NCBI RefSeq assembly: GCF_035645195.1
Contig: NZ_DASQNA010000033.1
Location: 62,001-126,000 of the forward strand
DNA: 64,000 bases
Source: Paenibacillus sp.
Lineage (GTDB): Bacteria; Bacillota; Bacilli; Paenibacillales; YIM-B00363
Direction: 5' to 3'
The position numbers were made by a program, and so were the translations under genes. Below the pieces are notes generated by a model. The model saw nothing but the letters and a program-made list of their open reading frames with translations. It was not told the origin of the DNA and did not search any database. Position 1 is the first letter of the stretch; each line of letters opens with the position of its first letter. Positions 53,785 to 62,712 of the stretch are shown piece by piece.

Positions 53785-55377
53785 ATGTTTTCGAAAGGGA
53801 AATTGTATAGAAGGCAAGGGGCGGAACAAACGTCCGGGGGAAGGGGAAAGGCTCCGCTGAGTCCCCGGTTGGAGGAAACGGTGCATCAAATCAAAAGCGA
53901 GATCGGAAACAGCCCGGACCTGGTCGTTCGGCGCTTCGATTTCGGCGTCGATCGGCTGCAGGTAGCCGTCGTATATTTGGACGGCATCGTAGATAAAGAT
54001 ACCGTGAATCGTTATGTAATCCGTTCTTTGATGATCGATATGGACGAAGAAGAACTAAACCGGCTGACCCAAGACCATAAACCGTTCGACATCATTCGGT
54101 CGAATGCGCTGACGGTGGGGCAAGTCGAGATCGCCTCGGATTGGGACGGACTCCTTCTGTCCTTGTTAGCCGGGTATACGCTTATTCTAATCGAAGGACA
54201 GACGGAGGCGCTCGCTTGCGGCACCCAAGGCGGGGAGACACGGGCCGTGTCGGAGCCGACGTCCCAGGTCGTCATTCGCGGCCCGAAGGAAGCGTTCACG
54301 GAGTCGATCGGGACGAATGTCGCTATGGTGCGCCGCAGACTGAAAACCCCTCATCTATGGGTAGAAACGATGAAGCTGGGCAAGCAAGGACATACTTCGA
54401 TCGCGTTGATGTATGTCAAGGATATCGTCGACGATCAAACCGTCCAGGAGATCAAGAAGAGATTAGAGATCATCAATATCGACTACATTTCGGGTTCGGG
54501 CGAAATCGAGCAAATGATCGAGGACCAGAGCGCGACGCCGTTCCCGACGATCTTCAACACGGAGCGGCCGGATTCCGTCGTAGGCAGCTTGATGGAAGGG
54601 CGCGTCGCGATTTTCGTAGACGGTACGCCGTTCGTCCTGATCGCCCCTTCCACGTTCTTCATGTTTTTTCAAGCGGCGGAGGATTACTATCAACGTCCGG
54701 AAGTCGCGTCGGTGATACGGTTCTTGCGGTACGGGGCGTTGTTGATTTCGTTATTCGGCCCCTCGATCTATATCGCTTCGATTACCTTTCATCAAGAAAT
54801 GATCCCGACGCAGCTCCTAGTCAGCTTGGCGGCGCAGCGGGAGAGCGTTCCTTTCCCGGCCTTCGTCGAGGCGCTCATCATGGAGGTCGCATTCGAAATT
54901 TTGCGCGAGGCCGGCATTCGCATGCCGCGCGCCATCGGTCAAGCGGTATCGATCGTCGGGGCGCTTGTCCTCGGACAAGCGGCCGTGGAAGCGGGGCTCA
55001 TCTCGTCGGCGATGGTCATCGTCGTGGCGATCACCGGAATATCCAGCTTTTCCACGCCGTCCTACGATATCGCGCTCTCGTTCCGATTGCTGCGGTTCCT
55101 CATTATGATATCCGCAGGGTTTCTAGGCTTTTACGGTATCGCGATCATAAGCATTTTTATTCTTGCTCATATGTGCGGGTTACGTTCCTTCGGGGTCCCG
55201 TATATGAGCCCGCTGGGGCCGTTCGTTGCGGGCGATCACAAGGATACCTTCTTCCGGTTCCCGTTCGAGTCGATGTTCAAGCGCCCCCGATCCCTCCACC
55301 TGAAAAATAAGATTCGTCAGAACCCGCCTTCCGAGATGTCCGCTGAAGACGCTTCGACGGGGAAAGGAACGAAATGA
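53785..55377 (+). CDS. GerA-family germinant receptor subunit A (operon 1)
   Basis: A 530-residue spore inner-membrane protein. A hydrophilic N-terminal half (about 1-300) with VVRRFDFGVDRLQVAVVYLDG, the family RGPKEAFTESIGTN block and TERPDSVVGSLMEGRVAI, then four to five membrane helices starting near 310. It forms the germinant receptor with the C and B subunits encoded next. ATG 53785 follows GGGGGTGG. Gene order A-C-B differs from operon 2. It does not show an obvious sigma-G promoter, unlike the second ger operon. Confidence 0.93.
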   Translation: MFSKGKLYRRQGAEQTSGGRGKAPLSPRLEETVHQIKSEIGNSPDLVVRRFDFGVDRLQVAVVYLDGIVDKDTVNRYVIRSLMIDMDEEELNRLTQDHKPFDIIRSNALTVGQVEIASDWDGLLLSLLAGYTLILIEGQTEALACGTQGGETRAVSEPTSQVVIRGPKEAFTESIGTNVAMVRRRLKTPHLWVETMKLGKQGHTSIALMYVKDIVDDQTVQEIKKRLEIINIDYISGSGEIEQMIEDQSATPFPTIFNTERPDSVVGSLMEGRVAIFVDGTPFVLIAPSTFFMFFQAAEDYYQRPEVASVIRFLRYGALLISLFGPSIYIASITFHQEMIPTQLLVSLAAQRESVPFPAFVEALIMEVAFEILREAGIRMPRAIGQAVSIVGALVLGQAAVEAGLISSAMVIVVAITGISSFSTPSYDIALSFRLLRFLIMISAGFLGFYGIAIISIFILAHMCGLRSFGVPYMSPLGPFVAGDHKDTFFRFPFESMFKRPRSLHLKNKIRQNPPSEMSAEDASTGKGTK

Positions 55378-56570
55378 AGAAACTTTGCTTCGTCGGCGTC
55401 ATGTTGTCGGCGATCGCCCTGACGCTTGCCGGTTGCTGGAACAGCAAAGAGCTAACAGAATTAGCGATCGTCGTTGGGTTGGGCATCGATAAGGGAGAGG
55501 AGAAGGGAACGTACAAGGTGTCGTTCCAGATCGTCAATCCAGGCGCTATCTCCATGGGCAAGATGGGCGGCGGCGGCGGACAAACGATGCCGATCACCGT
55601 GTATTCAGGCGTCGACAATACGTTGTTCGGAGCGCTCCGGAAATCGACCCAGAAGGTTCCCCGCCAGCTGTTTTTTTCCCATATCCAGCTGCTCATCCTG
55701 GGGGAGGACTTGGCGAAGGAAGGCGTAAAGGAAGTTTTCGATTTGTTCGACCGTTCCCGAGAGCTGCGAATGAATACGCCGGTCGTCGTAGCTAGAGGGG
55801 CGAGCGCGGAAACGATGCTCAGCATCGTCACTCCGCTGGAAAACTTGCCCGCGGTCGGGATCGCGAAACGATTGGAAGTTTCCTCCGACGTATTCGCTCA
55901 AAATATCGAAACCGAGATCATGGATATCATCAAAGGCTTTTCCGGGGAAGGCGGGATCGCGATCAGCGGCGTTCAAATGATCGGGGACCCGAAAGAGGGG
56001 CAATCCCGCAAAAATACGTCGCAGACGAAGCTGCCGACCTCCATAGAAATGAAAGGGATCGGGCTCTTCAGAGAAGGGAAATTGCAGGCTTGGGCGGAAG
56101 GCAAAGCGGCAAGAGGCATGTTATGGATAAAGAATCAGATGAAAGGCACCGCGATGGACGTCGCCTGCGGCGACAAGCCCGAGGGCACCTCCATTGAATT
56201 AACGCATTCGGTAACCGACGTTAGCGTAAAGATGCGCGGCGGGCGCCCGGCGTTCCGAATTCATGTGCGCGAAGAAGGGGCGGTAACCGAGGTTCATTGC
56301 GACATCGACCTCGGCAAACACGAATCCATCGTCAAGCTGCAAAATATATGGGCGAAAGAGACGGAGAAGGAAATTCGAAAGGCGGTCGAACTCGCTCAAA
56401 AGGAAAAAATCGACGTATTCGGCTTCGGAGACGCTTTGAATCGCCAATATCCGAACGTATGGAAACAGATCAAACGGGATTGGCCGAAGACGTTCGCGGA
56501 CAGCGAAGTGGAGGTCGAGGTGGAGGCGTATGTGCGCCGGACAGGAATGAGATTGAAGTCTTATTTGTAG
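55374..56570 (+). CDS. Ger(x)C-family germination lipoprotein (operon 1)
   Basis: A 398-residue lipoprotein. The signal peptide ends in the lipobox L-A-G-C, with Cys21 as the lipidation site, followed by the family start CWNSKELTELAIV and GLGIDKG. The C-terminal LGKHESIVKLQ and KRDWPKTFADSEVEVEV (in pieces) are typical of GerC proteins. It sits on the outer face of the spore inner membrane in the receptor. It starts in the ATGA overlap with the A gene. Confidence 0.93.
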   Translation: MKKLCFVGVMLSAIALTLAGCWNSKELTELAIVVGLGIDKGEEKGTYKVSFQIVNPGAISMGKMGGGGGQTMPITVYSGVDNTLFGALRKSTQKVPRQLFFSHIQLLILGEDLAKEGVKEVFDLFDRSRELRMNTPVVVARGASAETMLSIVTPLENLPAVGIAKRLEVSSDVFAQNIETEIMDIIKGFSGEGGIAISGVQMIGDPKEGQSRKNTSQTKLPTSIEMKGIGLFREGKLQAWAEGKAARGMLWIKNQMKGTAMDVACGDKPEGTSIELTHSVTDVSVKMRGGRPAFRIHVREEGAVTEVHCDIDLGKHESIVKLQNIWAKETEKEIRKAVELAQKEKIDVFGFGDALNRQYPNVWKQIKRDWPKTFADSEVEVEVEAYVRRTGMRLKSYL

Positions 56571-56587
56571 TAAAGGAGGGCGGAACC

Positions 56588-57688
56588 GTGAAAGAGAACC
56601 GCGTCATCAGTCCAGGTCAGCTGTTGAACCTGATCGTATTGTTCGAGTTCGGCACCGCTTTGGTCCTTCCGATCGGACTCGAGGCGAAACAAAGCACGTG
56701 GCTGTCCGTCCTTCTCGCGCTTCCCGGGGGGATCGCGCTGTTTTTACTATATACATATTTGCTTCGGCAATTTCCAAGGACGATTTGGAGCGGCTGCATT
56801 CGCAACATCCTCGGCCGGTTTATCGGGTATCCGGTCAGCTTGATGTACGTTGCTTATTTTCTTTACGGAGCTTCCCGAAACCTAAGGGAAGCCGGCGATT
56901 TGCTCGTAACGGCCGCTTACGATCAAACGCCGCTCTTCGTGATCCATCTCGTCATGGCCGCGGCAGTCGTTTACGTATTGTATAAAGGACTTGAAGTATT
57001 TTCCCGGTTGGGGCAAGTTTATTTCATCATCATGTTGTCCCTGGGGCTGATCGGGAACGCAGCGGTGTTCGTCTCCGGCCTCGTAGACATCAATAACCTG
57101 CTTCCGATCCAAGGCGAAGGCTGGGGCAGCGTCTTTCAAGCGGCGTACCCGCATATTTGGATGTTTCCGTTCGGGGAGGTGCTTGCCTTCGCTACTATCA
57201 TACCTTTTTTAAAAAAGGAGACGTCGGCGGAAAAAACCGGTATCGTCGCCCTGACGTTCTCCGGGGGCCTGCTGTGCTTATCGCATGCCATGCAGGTGGC
57301 CGTACTGGGAGCGGATGTGTACGGACGGGCGACTTTTCCGTTATTTCAGACGATCAGTATGGTCAATATCGGGGATTTCATGCAGCGCTTGGACGCAATC
57401 GTGATGCTGACCCTCATCATCGGCGTTTTTTTCAAAATGTCCGTGTACTGTTATGCCGCGATGTCAACGATGGCGGATCTGCTTCGGATGCCGGACGAAC
57501 GGCCGCTCGCGCTGCCCGTCGGCGTCGTCGTGCTATACGCTTCGATCATATCGGCATGGAGTTATCCCGCTCACGCGGAAGAAGGCAAAGCAGGTATTTT
57601 CTATGTATTGCTGCCCGTTTGCGTGATCATTCCGGGGGCGCTGTTGGTCGTTCATCTCGCGCGAAAGCGGCTAGGGTTATACCGCTAG
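56588..57688 (+). CDS. GerB-family germination permease-like protein (operon 1)
   Basis: A 366-residue protein with about ten membrane helices, of the GerAB/amino-acid-permease fold (SPGQLLNLIVLFEFGTALVLP at the start in short form, ISMVNIGDFMQRLDAI near residue 260). It is the subunit thought to bind the germinant. The start is GTG, 7 nt after a perfect AAAGGAGG. Its stop codon shares four bases with the stop of a minus-strand gene. It is the last gene of the A-C-B operon. Confidence 0.93.
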   Translation: MKENRVISPGQLLNLIVLFEFGTALVLPIGLEAKQSTWLSVLLALPGGIALFLLYTYLLRQFPRTIWSGCIRNILGRFIGYPVSLMYVAYFLYGASRNLREAGDLLVTAAYDQTPLFVIHLVMAAAVVYVLYKGLEVFSRLGQVYFIIMLSLGLIGNAAVFVSGLVDINNLLPIQGEGWGSVFQAAYPHIWMFPFGEVLAFATIIPFLKKETSAEKTGIVALTFSGGLLCLSHAMQVAVLGADVYGRATFPLFQTISMVNIGDFMQRLDAIVMLTLIIGVFFKMSVYCYAAMSTMADLLRMPDERPLALPVGVVVLYASIISAWSYPAHAEEGKAGIFYVLLPVCVIIPGALLVVHLARKRLGLYR

Positions 57689-57690
57689 CC
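57669..57690. terminator. Stem-loop over the shared stop codons
   Basis: GGCTAGGGT-TAT-ACC-G-CTAGCC forms a near-perfect stem that includes both the gerB stop and the stop of the facing small gene. It may end transcription in both directions, but no long T tract follows. Confidence 0.5.
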
Positions 57691-57921
57691 GCGGCGAAAC
57701 GGTTTTCGACTTCCTTTTGTAAACCAAGCGAACAGCCCGGGGAACAAGGGGGCCGGAATCGTGAACGCCATGAGCGTCTTTTCTATTCCGGTCGATGCCG
57801 AGAACGCCTCTACAATGATATGGAGCGAAGTCGAGAGCTTCATCCCCCCAAAAAGGTCAAGACTCACTTGCATACCAATGGCCGACAAACCGAGAACGAT
57901 GTAGGCGATCGAGATTTTCAT
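57685..57921 (-). CDS. Small two-TM membrane protein facing the germination operon
   Basis: A 78-residue protein with two predicted membrane segments (ISIAYIVLGLSAIGMQVSL and TLMAFTIPAPLFPGLFAWF) and a basic C-terminal end (KGSRKPFRRG). The ATG is 4 nt after GGGGGA. A sigma-G-like promoter is positioned 38 nt before it. Size and topology resemble the D subunits reported with some GerA-type operons, but those are normally on the same strand. It could be a D-type accessory protein or unrelated. There is no motif I recognise. Confidence 0.6.
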   Translation of the reverse strand: MKISIAYIVLGLSAIGMQVSLDLFGGMKLSTSLHIIVEAFSASTGIEKTLMAFTIPAPLFPGLFAWFTKGSRKPFRRG

Positions 57922-57965
57922 GGCGTCCCCCGAGGATGTTTTTTTGGAATAGCGAACTTCCCTCT

Positions 57966-57996
57966 TAGTATGTTTAGCTATCGGATCGTTTTATGC
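57966..57996 (-). promoter_or_regulatory. Sigma-G-like promoter of the small membrane gene
   Basis: On the minus strand: GCATA (57992-57996), 19-nt spacer, CATACTA (57966-57972). The -10 is exact; the spacer is one longer than in the three clear sigma-G promoters here. It faces, and abuts, the miaB -10. Confidence 0.5.
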
Positions 57997-58002
57997 TATA
58001 AT
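57974..58002 (+). promoter_or_regulatory. Sigma-A promoter of miaB-ricA
   Basis: Perfect -10 TATAAT (57997-58002) with an extended TGC element and a weak -35 TTAGCT (57974-57979) at 17 nt. Confidence 0.65.
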
Positions 58003-58073
58003 GATTTAATGACTGTCCGAAATGAAGGATTCATACTCAAATAGATAAACGCTTGCATTCGAGGTGAGGATCG

Positions 58074-59552
58074 ATGACGACAACGACGAAAGATTACTCG
58101 AAATATTTCCAGCCGCCTTCTTACAAGGATGCGAAGAAGCGCGGGAAAGAAGACGTTCAAGTGCTTTACGATTTCGCCATTCCCGAGGAGCTGTCGCGGT
58201 TCGGAGAAGGCAAACGATACATGATCCGCACGTACGGCTGCCAAATGAACGAGCACGATTCGGAAACGATGAAAGGCATGCTGGAAGCGATGGGCTATGC
58301 CTCGACCGACGACAAGTACGAGGCGGACGTCATTCTGCTGAATACGTGCGCCATTCGGGAGAATGCGGAAGACAAAGTGTTCGGAGAACTCGGCCATTTG
58401 AAATCGCTCAAAACCGAGAAGCCGAACCTCGTGCTCGGCGTATGCGGCTGCATGTCGCAGGAGGAAGGCGTCGTGAGCCGCATTCTGACGAAGCATCAGC
58501 ACGTCGACCTCATTTTCGGTACGCATAACATTCATCGCCTGCCGAAGCTGCTGCAGGACGCCTACTACGCCAAAGAGATGGTCGTGGAAGTGTGGTCCAA
58601 GGAAGGCGACATTATCGAAAACATGCCGAAGAAGCGCGAAGGCATGAAAGCGTGGGTCAACATCATGTACGGCTGCGACAAGTTCTGCACGTACTGCATC
58701 GTGCCGTACACGCGCGGCAAGGAACGCAGCCGCCGGCCGGAAGACGTCATCGCGGAAGTGCGCGAGCTGGCGCGGCAAGGCTTCAAGGAAGTGACGCTGC
58801 TCGGGCAGAACGTGAACGCGTACGGCAAAGATTTCGAAGACATCGACTATCGGTTCGGCGATTTGATGGACGACATCCGCAAAATCGACATTCCGCGCAT
58901 CCGGTTTACGACCTCGCATCCGCGCGATTTCGACGATCATTTGATCGAAGTGCTCGCGAAGGGCGGCAACCTCGTGGAGCATATCCACCTGCCCGTCCAG
59001 TCGGGCAGCACGGAAGTGCTTAAGAAGATGAGCCGCAAATATACGCGGGAGCAGTATCTCGAGCTCGTCGCCAAAATCAAGCGCGCGATTCCGAACGTCG
59101 TGCTGACGACCGACATCATCGTCGGCTTCCCGGGCGAAACCGAGGAGCAGTTCGAGGAGACGCTGTCGCTCGTCAAAGAAGTCCGCTACGACTCCGCGTA
59201 CACGTTCATCTACAGCCCGCGGGAAGGAACGCCGGCGGCCGCCATGGCCGACGACATTCCGGAGGACGTGAAGAAGGACCGCCTGCTTCGATTGAACGAC
59301 GCGCTGAACGAAATCAGCCGAGAGGCGAACGAGCGGCTCCGCGGTCAAGTCGTCGAGGTGCTGGTCGAGGGCGAGAGCAAGAACAACCCGGATATGCTCA
59401 GCGGCCGCACGCGGGCCAACAAGCTGGTCCATTTCCAAGGTCCGAAGGAGCTGATCGGCGAATTCGTCCACGTGACGGTGACGGAGCCGATGACTTGGTA
59501 TATGAAAGGCGAACTAGCCGGAGCGGATGCGCCCGCGGCTGCCAATATGTAA
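58074..59552 (+). CDS. miaB: tRNA-2-methylthio-N6-dimethylallyladenosine synthase MiaB
   Basis: A 492-residue radical-SAM enzyme (B. subtilis 509) adding the methylthio group at A37 of tRNA. A family-specific N-terminal extension is followed by the first cluster domain ([15 protein letters not shown]), the radical-SAM motif CDKFCTYC, and a TRAM domain (about 415-480). It is followed by ricA, as in B. subtilis (ymcB-ymcA), whose Ric proteins also carry Fe-S clusters. The ATG follows GAGGTGAGG. Confidence 0.96.
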   Translation: MTTTTKDYSKYFQPPSYKDAKKRGKEDVQVLYDFAIPEELSRFGEGKRYMIRTYGCQMNEHDSETMKGMLEAMGYASTDDKYEADVILLNTCAIRENAEDKVFGELGHLKSLKTEKPNLVLGVCGCMSQEEGVVSRILTKHQHVDLIFGTHNIHRLPKLLQDAYYAKEMVVEVWSKEGDIIENMPKKREGMKAWVNIMYGCDKFCTYCIVPYTRGKERSRRPEDVIAEVRELARQGFKEVTLLGQNVNAYGKDFEDIDYRFGDLMDDIRKIDIPRIRFTTSHPRDFDDHLIEVLAKGGNLVEHIHLPVQSGSTEVLKKMSRKYTREQYLELVAKIKRAIPNVVLTTDIIVGFPGETEEQFEETLSLVKEVRYDSAYTFIYSPREGTPAAAMADDIPEDVKKDRLLRLNDALNEISREANERLRGQVVEVLVEGESKNNPDMLSGRTRANKLVHFQGPKELIGEFVHVTVTEPMTWYMKGELAGADAPAAANM

Positions 59553-59568
59553 AGGAGCGTTCATACTC

Positions 59569-60060
59569 ATGGCCCATTCTCATCTGTATCGGCACGACGG
59601 ACACGGGGGACACGCCTGCAGTCCGGAAGGCAAGCCGATGAAGAGCTACGATATTAAAGATTTGCTGGTGCGGGAGGACATTATGGCGAAGGCGAAGGAA
59701 GTCGCCGAGCTGCTGTCGTCCTCCGAGGAAGCGGATTTGTACCGCAAGGCGGAAAAACGCGTCAACGAACATCAAGAAATTCAACAATTGATCGCGCAGA
59801 TCAAGAAGAAGCAGAAAGAAATCGTCGCGTTCGAGACGACGTTCAAGAACGCGGACATGGTGAAGAAGATCGAAGCGGAAATCGACGAGCTGCAGAACAA
59901 GCTCGACGACTACCCGATCGTCACGCAGTTCCGGCAGACGCAAGCCGATTTGAACTACACGCTGCAGCTCGTGTTCAACATCATTCGCGATACGCTGTCC
60001 GAGAATATCGCGCTGGACGATACGGCTCCCGCCGCGGCGGGCAGCAGCTGCAGCGACTGA
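59569..60060 (+). CDS. ricA: RicA (YmcA), Y-complex subunit, with His-rich N-terminal extension
   Basis: A 163-residue YlbF/YmcA-family protein (B. subtilis RicA 143). The coiled helical core starts SYDIKDLLVREDIMAKAKEV (in short) and ends with SSCSD, matching the conserved C-terminal cysteine of RicA. With RicF and RicT it forms the Fe-S-bearing complex that directs RNase Y processing. It has about 23 extra N-terminal residues with five histidines and a cysteine (MAHSHLYRHDGHGGHAC). ATG 59569 is 11 nt after AAAGGAG; ATG 59638 would drop the extension but lacks a ribosome site. Confidence 0.88.
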   Translation: MAHSHLYRHDGHGGHACSPEGKPMKSYDIKDLLVREDIMAKAKEVAELLSSSEEADLYRKAEKRVNEHQEIQQLIAQIKKKQKEIVAFETTFKNADMVKKIEAEIDELQNKLDDYPIVTQFRQTQADLNYTLQLVFNIIRDTLSENIALDDTAPAAAGSSCSD

Positions 60061-60098
60061 AGCGGGCGGCAGACAAGGCTAACCGAATAGCGATTAGG

Positions 60099-60131
60099 AA
60101 CGACGCTCCGAGCCGGGGCGTCGTTTTTTTC
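60099..60131 (+). terminator. Intrinsic terminator of miaB-ricA
   Basis: AACGACGC-T-CC pairs with GG-GG-CGTCGTT (loop GAGCC), followed by six T residues. Confidence 0.88.
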
Positions 60132-60150
60132 GTTTTGGACGCGTTCGCAT

Positions 60151-60181
60151 TGCATGAGATGCCCCCGCGGTCCTCATACTA
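60151..60181 (+). promoter_or_regulatory. Sigma-G promoter of ger operon 2
   Basis: TGCATG (60151-60156), exactly 18 nt, CATACTA (60175-60181). Same design as the tepA and sleB promoters, with the allowed R at the last -35 position. Confidence 0.8.
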
Positions 60182-60219
60182 ATCCAGATCAAGGAAACGG
60201 CAGAAGGGAGCCGCTGGGT

Positions 60220-61572
60220 ATGCAGGATTTGCCGCAAGTCGTGGCGGACCAGTTCAAAGGGGCATCGGACTTCATTCACCGCAGGCTGCATCGGGAGCAG
60301 GCGGAGATGACGCTCATGTATATGCTGACGGTCGCCGACGAGCAAAAAATTTTCGAGCTCATCATCCACCCGTTCTACAGCACCGATATGAAAGACACGT
60401 TCGTCGATTACGTCCAAAGCATGCCGCGGCAGGTCGCGCTGAAGGACGCGAAGAAGACGGCCGCGCTCATGTCCGAAGGCTATGCGCTGCTTCTCATCGG
60501 AACGGACGTCTATTTGATCGATTTCCGGAAATTTCCGAACAGCGCGATCCGCGAGGCGACGGTCGAAACGGTCATTCAAGGGCCGCAGAACGCCTTCAGC
60601 GAGGACATCGGCACGAATATTACGCTGCTGCGGCAGCGGTATACGCGCCCGTCGCTGATGGTGGAAGGGGCGACCGTCGGGAAGGCGACGCAGACGGCGC
60701 TGACGCTGCTGTACGACAGCGCGGCGGCGAATCCGAAGCTCGTCGACGACATCAAGGAACGGATCAAAAACATCAACCTGCCGGTCGTGCAATCGGCGGG
60801 ACAGATGGCGCAGCTGCTCGGGCAGCCGACGCGGACGCTGTTCCCGCAGCTCATGATTACGGAACGGCCGGACCGCGCGGCGCTCAACATTACGCAAGGG
60901 AAAGTCGTCGTGCTCATGGAGGGGACGCCGTTCGCGCTGATCGCGCCGGCGACGTTCTACGATTTCTTCGCGTCGATGGAAGATTTATACCAACAATACT
61001 TCATCACGCGATTTCTCGCGGTGCTCCGCTACGTCTCGCTGCTCGTCTCGCTGACGCTTCCCGCGGGCTACGTCGCCGTGGCCGGCTACAATCCCGAAGT
61101 GCTGCGTGCGCAGCTCGCGCTGTCGATCGCGGGCAGCCGCGTGGCGGTGCCGTATCCGGCGTTCCTCGAGGTGCTGTTCATGCTGATCGCGATGGAGCTG
61201 CTCATCGAGGCGTCGATCCGACTGCCCAAGTCGATCGGCTCGACGGCGACGACCGTCGGCGGCCTCATCTTGGGGACGGCGGCGACGGAGGCGGGACTCG
61301 TCAGCAGCATTATGATCATCATCGTCGCGACGGTCGCGATTTCGAATTTCGTCGTGCCGGTCAACTCGATGAGCTTCGCGCTGCGCGTCGCGAAATATGC
61401 GCTGCTGCTGCTATCGGCGATGTTCGGCCTGCTCGGCATCGTTCTCGGGCTCGTCGCCATGGTCGGGTACCTCGTGTCGCTCGACAGCTTCGGCCAGCCG
61501 TATTTGAAGCTGTTCGAGAACGACGACCGCGCGGAGAAAGCGACGCAGCGGCAAAACGGCAAGGCCGCGTAG
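60220..61572 (+). CDS. GerA-family germinant receptor subunit A (operon 2)
   Basis: A 450-residue GerA-type protein, 80 residues shorter than the operon-1 subunit. The hydrophilic N-terminal domain (about 1-245, with VIQGPQNAFSEDIGTNI and TERPDRAALNITQGKVVV) is followed by four to five membrane helices from about residue 265. ATG 60220 is 9 nt after GAAGGGAG. It heads an A-B-C operon behind a clear sigma-G promoter. The low similarity to operon 1 argues against a recent duplication. Confidence 0.92.
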   Translation: MQDLPQVVADQFKGASDFIHRRLHREQAEMTLMYMLTVADEQKIFELIIHPFYSTDMKDTFVDYVQSMPRQVALKDAKKTAALMSEGYALLLIGTDVYLIDFRKFPNSAIREATVETVIQGPQNAFSEDIGTNITLLRQRYTRPSLMVEGATVGKATQTALTLLYDSAAANPKLVDDIKERIKNINLPVVQSAGQMAQLLGQPTRTLFPQLMITERPDRAALNITQGKVVVLMEGTPFALIAPATFYDFFASMEDLYQQYFITRFLAVLRYVSLLVSLTLPAGYVAVAGYNPEVLRAQLALSIAGSRVAVPYPAFLEVLFMLIAMELLIEASIRLPKSIGSTATTVGGLILGTAATEAGLVSSIMIIIVATVAISNFVVPVNSMSFALRVAKYALLLLSAMFGLLGIVLGLVAMVGYLVSLDSFGQPYLKLFENDDRAEKATQRQNGKAA

Positions 61573-61581
61573 GGGGACGTT

Positions 61582-62712
61582 ATGAACCGATATTACGCGT
61601 ATTTACTGTTCCTGAACATGTTGTCCAACATCGTGCCGCTTGCCGGCATTACGCTGCTCGAGCATCGGTTCGACGGCGCCGTGCCGGCGCTGCTGCTCGC
61701 CATACCCATAGGCGGAGTCTTCATCTTCGTCTTCACGAAGCTGTTCGCCCGGTTCCCGAATCAAGGATTCCCGGAAATCGCCTTCGATTCGCTGCCGAAG
61801 GCGGCCGCGGCGGGTCTCGTGCTGCTGCAGTCCGCCTTCTGGTTTATCGGCGGCGCGGTGGCGCTGCTGTACATATCCGAAGTAACGAAGCGGTTCATCA
61901 ATCCGGACTTTACGCCGACGGAGGCGCTCGTTCTGTTTCTGGCGGTCGTCGTGCTGTTCGTCAATCAACCGTCGGTCAAGCTGTTGTATATGCTGGAGAT
62001 CATGCTGCTCATCTCCGTCCCGCTGCTCGTACTTGTGTTGTTTAAAGCGCTGTTCAGCAACACGCTTATGACGGACAGCATGTGGGAAGTCGCCGGCCAT
62101 TTCGCGGAGCTGCCTTCGCTTCTCTCCTTCAGCGCCGCGGCGTTTATGATGTCGGGCTTTATGAGCCTGACCGTGTTTAATCGCGCCATCGCGCCGAACG
62201 TCAAGAAGCCCGGATATTTGCTGGCGCTGGCGGCGATCGGGGCGATTCAGGTGCTGCTGACGTTCCTGCTGCCCGTCGGCTTCCACGGCGCGGACGGCGT
62301 GGCGGAGCTGACGTATCCGTGGTTCGTGACCGCGGATTCGCTCCGTCTGACGTACGGCTTCATCGAAAGGGTGCTGTATGTGTTTTTGCTCGCCTATGTG
62401 TTGATCAGCGTCATGTCCCTGCTCATTTTTTGGCATATCGGGCTCGAGCACGCGAAGCCGCTGCTGCCGCGCTTCATCCGTTCGCCGTCGCTTCGGGCGC
62501 TGTTCCCGTACGCGATATTGGCCGCGCTGTCGGCGGCCGTCATCGTTCTCGAGAATCGCTCCGGGCTGGCGCTGATTCGGGACGCGGCCGACGCGTGGCT
62601 CTGGATGTACGTGCCGAACGTGCTGCTCGTGCTGGCGGTGCTCGCTTGGGCGGCGTACAAAGAGCGGCAGTCGGACCGAACGGAGGGAAGCGATGAAGCC
62701 GTATCGCATTGA
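61582..62712 (+). CDS. GerB-family germination permease-like protein (operon 2)
   Basis: A 376-residue integral membrane protein with about ten hydrophobic helices of the GerAB/spore-permease family (YAYLLFLNMLSNIVPLAG at the start, SAAAFMMSGFMSLTVFNRAI near residue 195). It starts 9 nt after the A gene with AGGGGGACG. Its end overlaps the next gene by 20 nt. The TM2/TM3 region is clearly divergent from the operon-1 GerB, so the two receptors likely sense different germinants. Confidence 0.88.
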   Translation: MNRYYAYLLFLNMLSNIVPLAGITLLEHRFDGAVPALLLAIPIGGVFIFVFTKLFARFPNQGFPEIAFDSLPKAAAAGLVLLQSAFWFIGGAVALLYISEVTKRFINPDFTPTEALVLFLAVVVLFVNQPSVKLLYMLEIMLLISVPLLVLVLFKALFSNTLMTDSMWEVAGHFAELPSLLSFSAAAFMMSGFMSLTVFNRAIAPNVKKPGYLLALAAIGAIQVLLTFLLPVGFHGADGVAELTYPWFVTADSLRLTYGFIERVLYVFLLAYVLISVMSLLIFWHIGLEHAKPLLPRFIRSPSLRALFPYAILAALSAAVIVLENRSGLALIRDAADAWLWMYVPNVLLVLAVLAWAAYKERQSDRTEGSDEAVSH

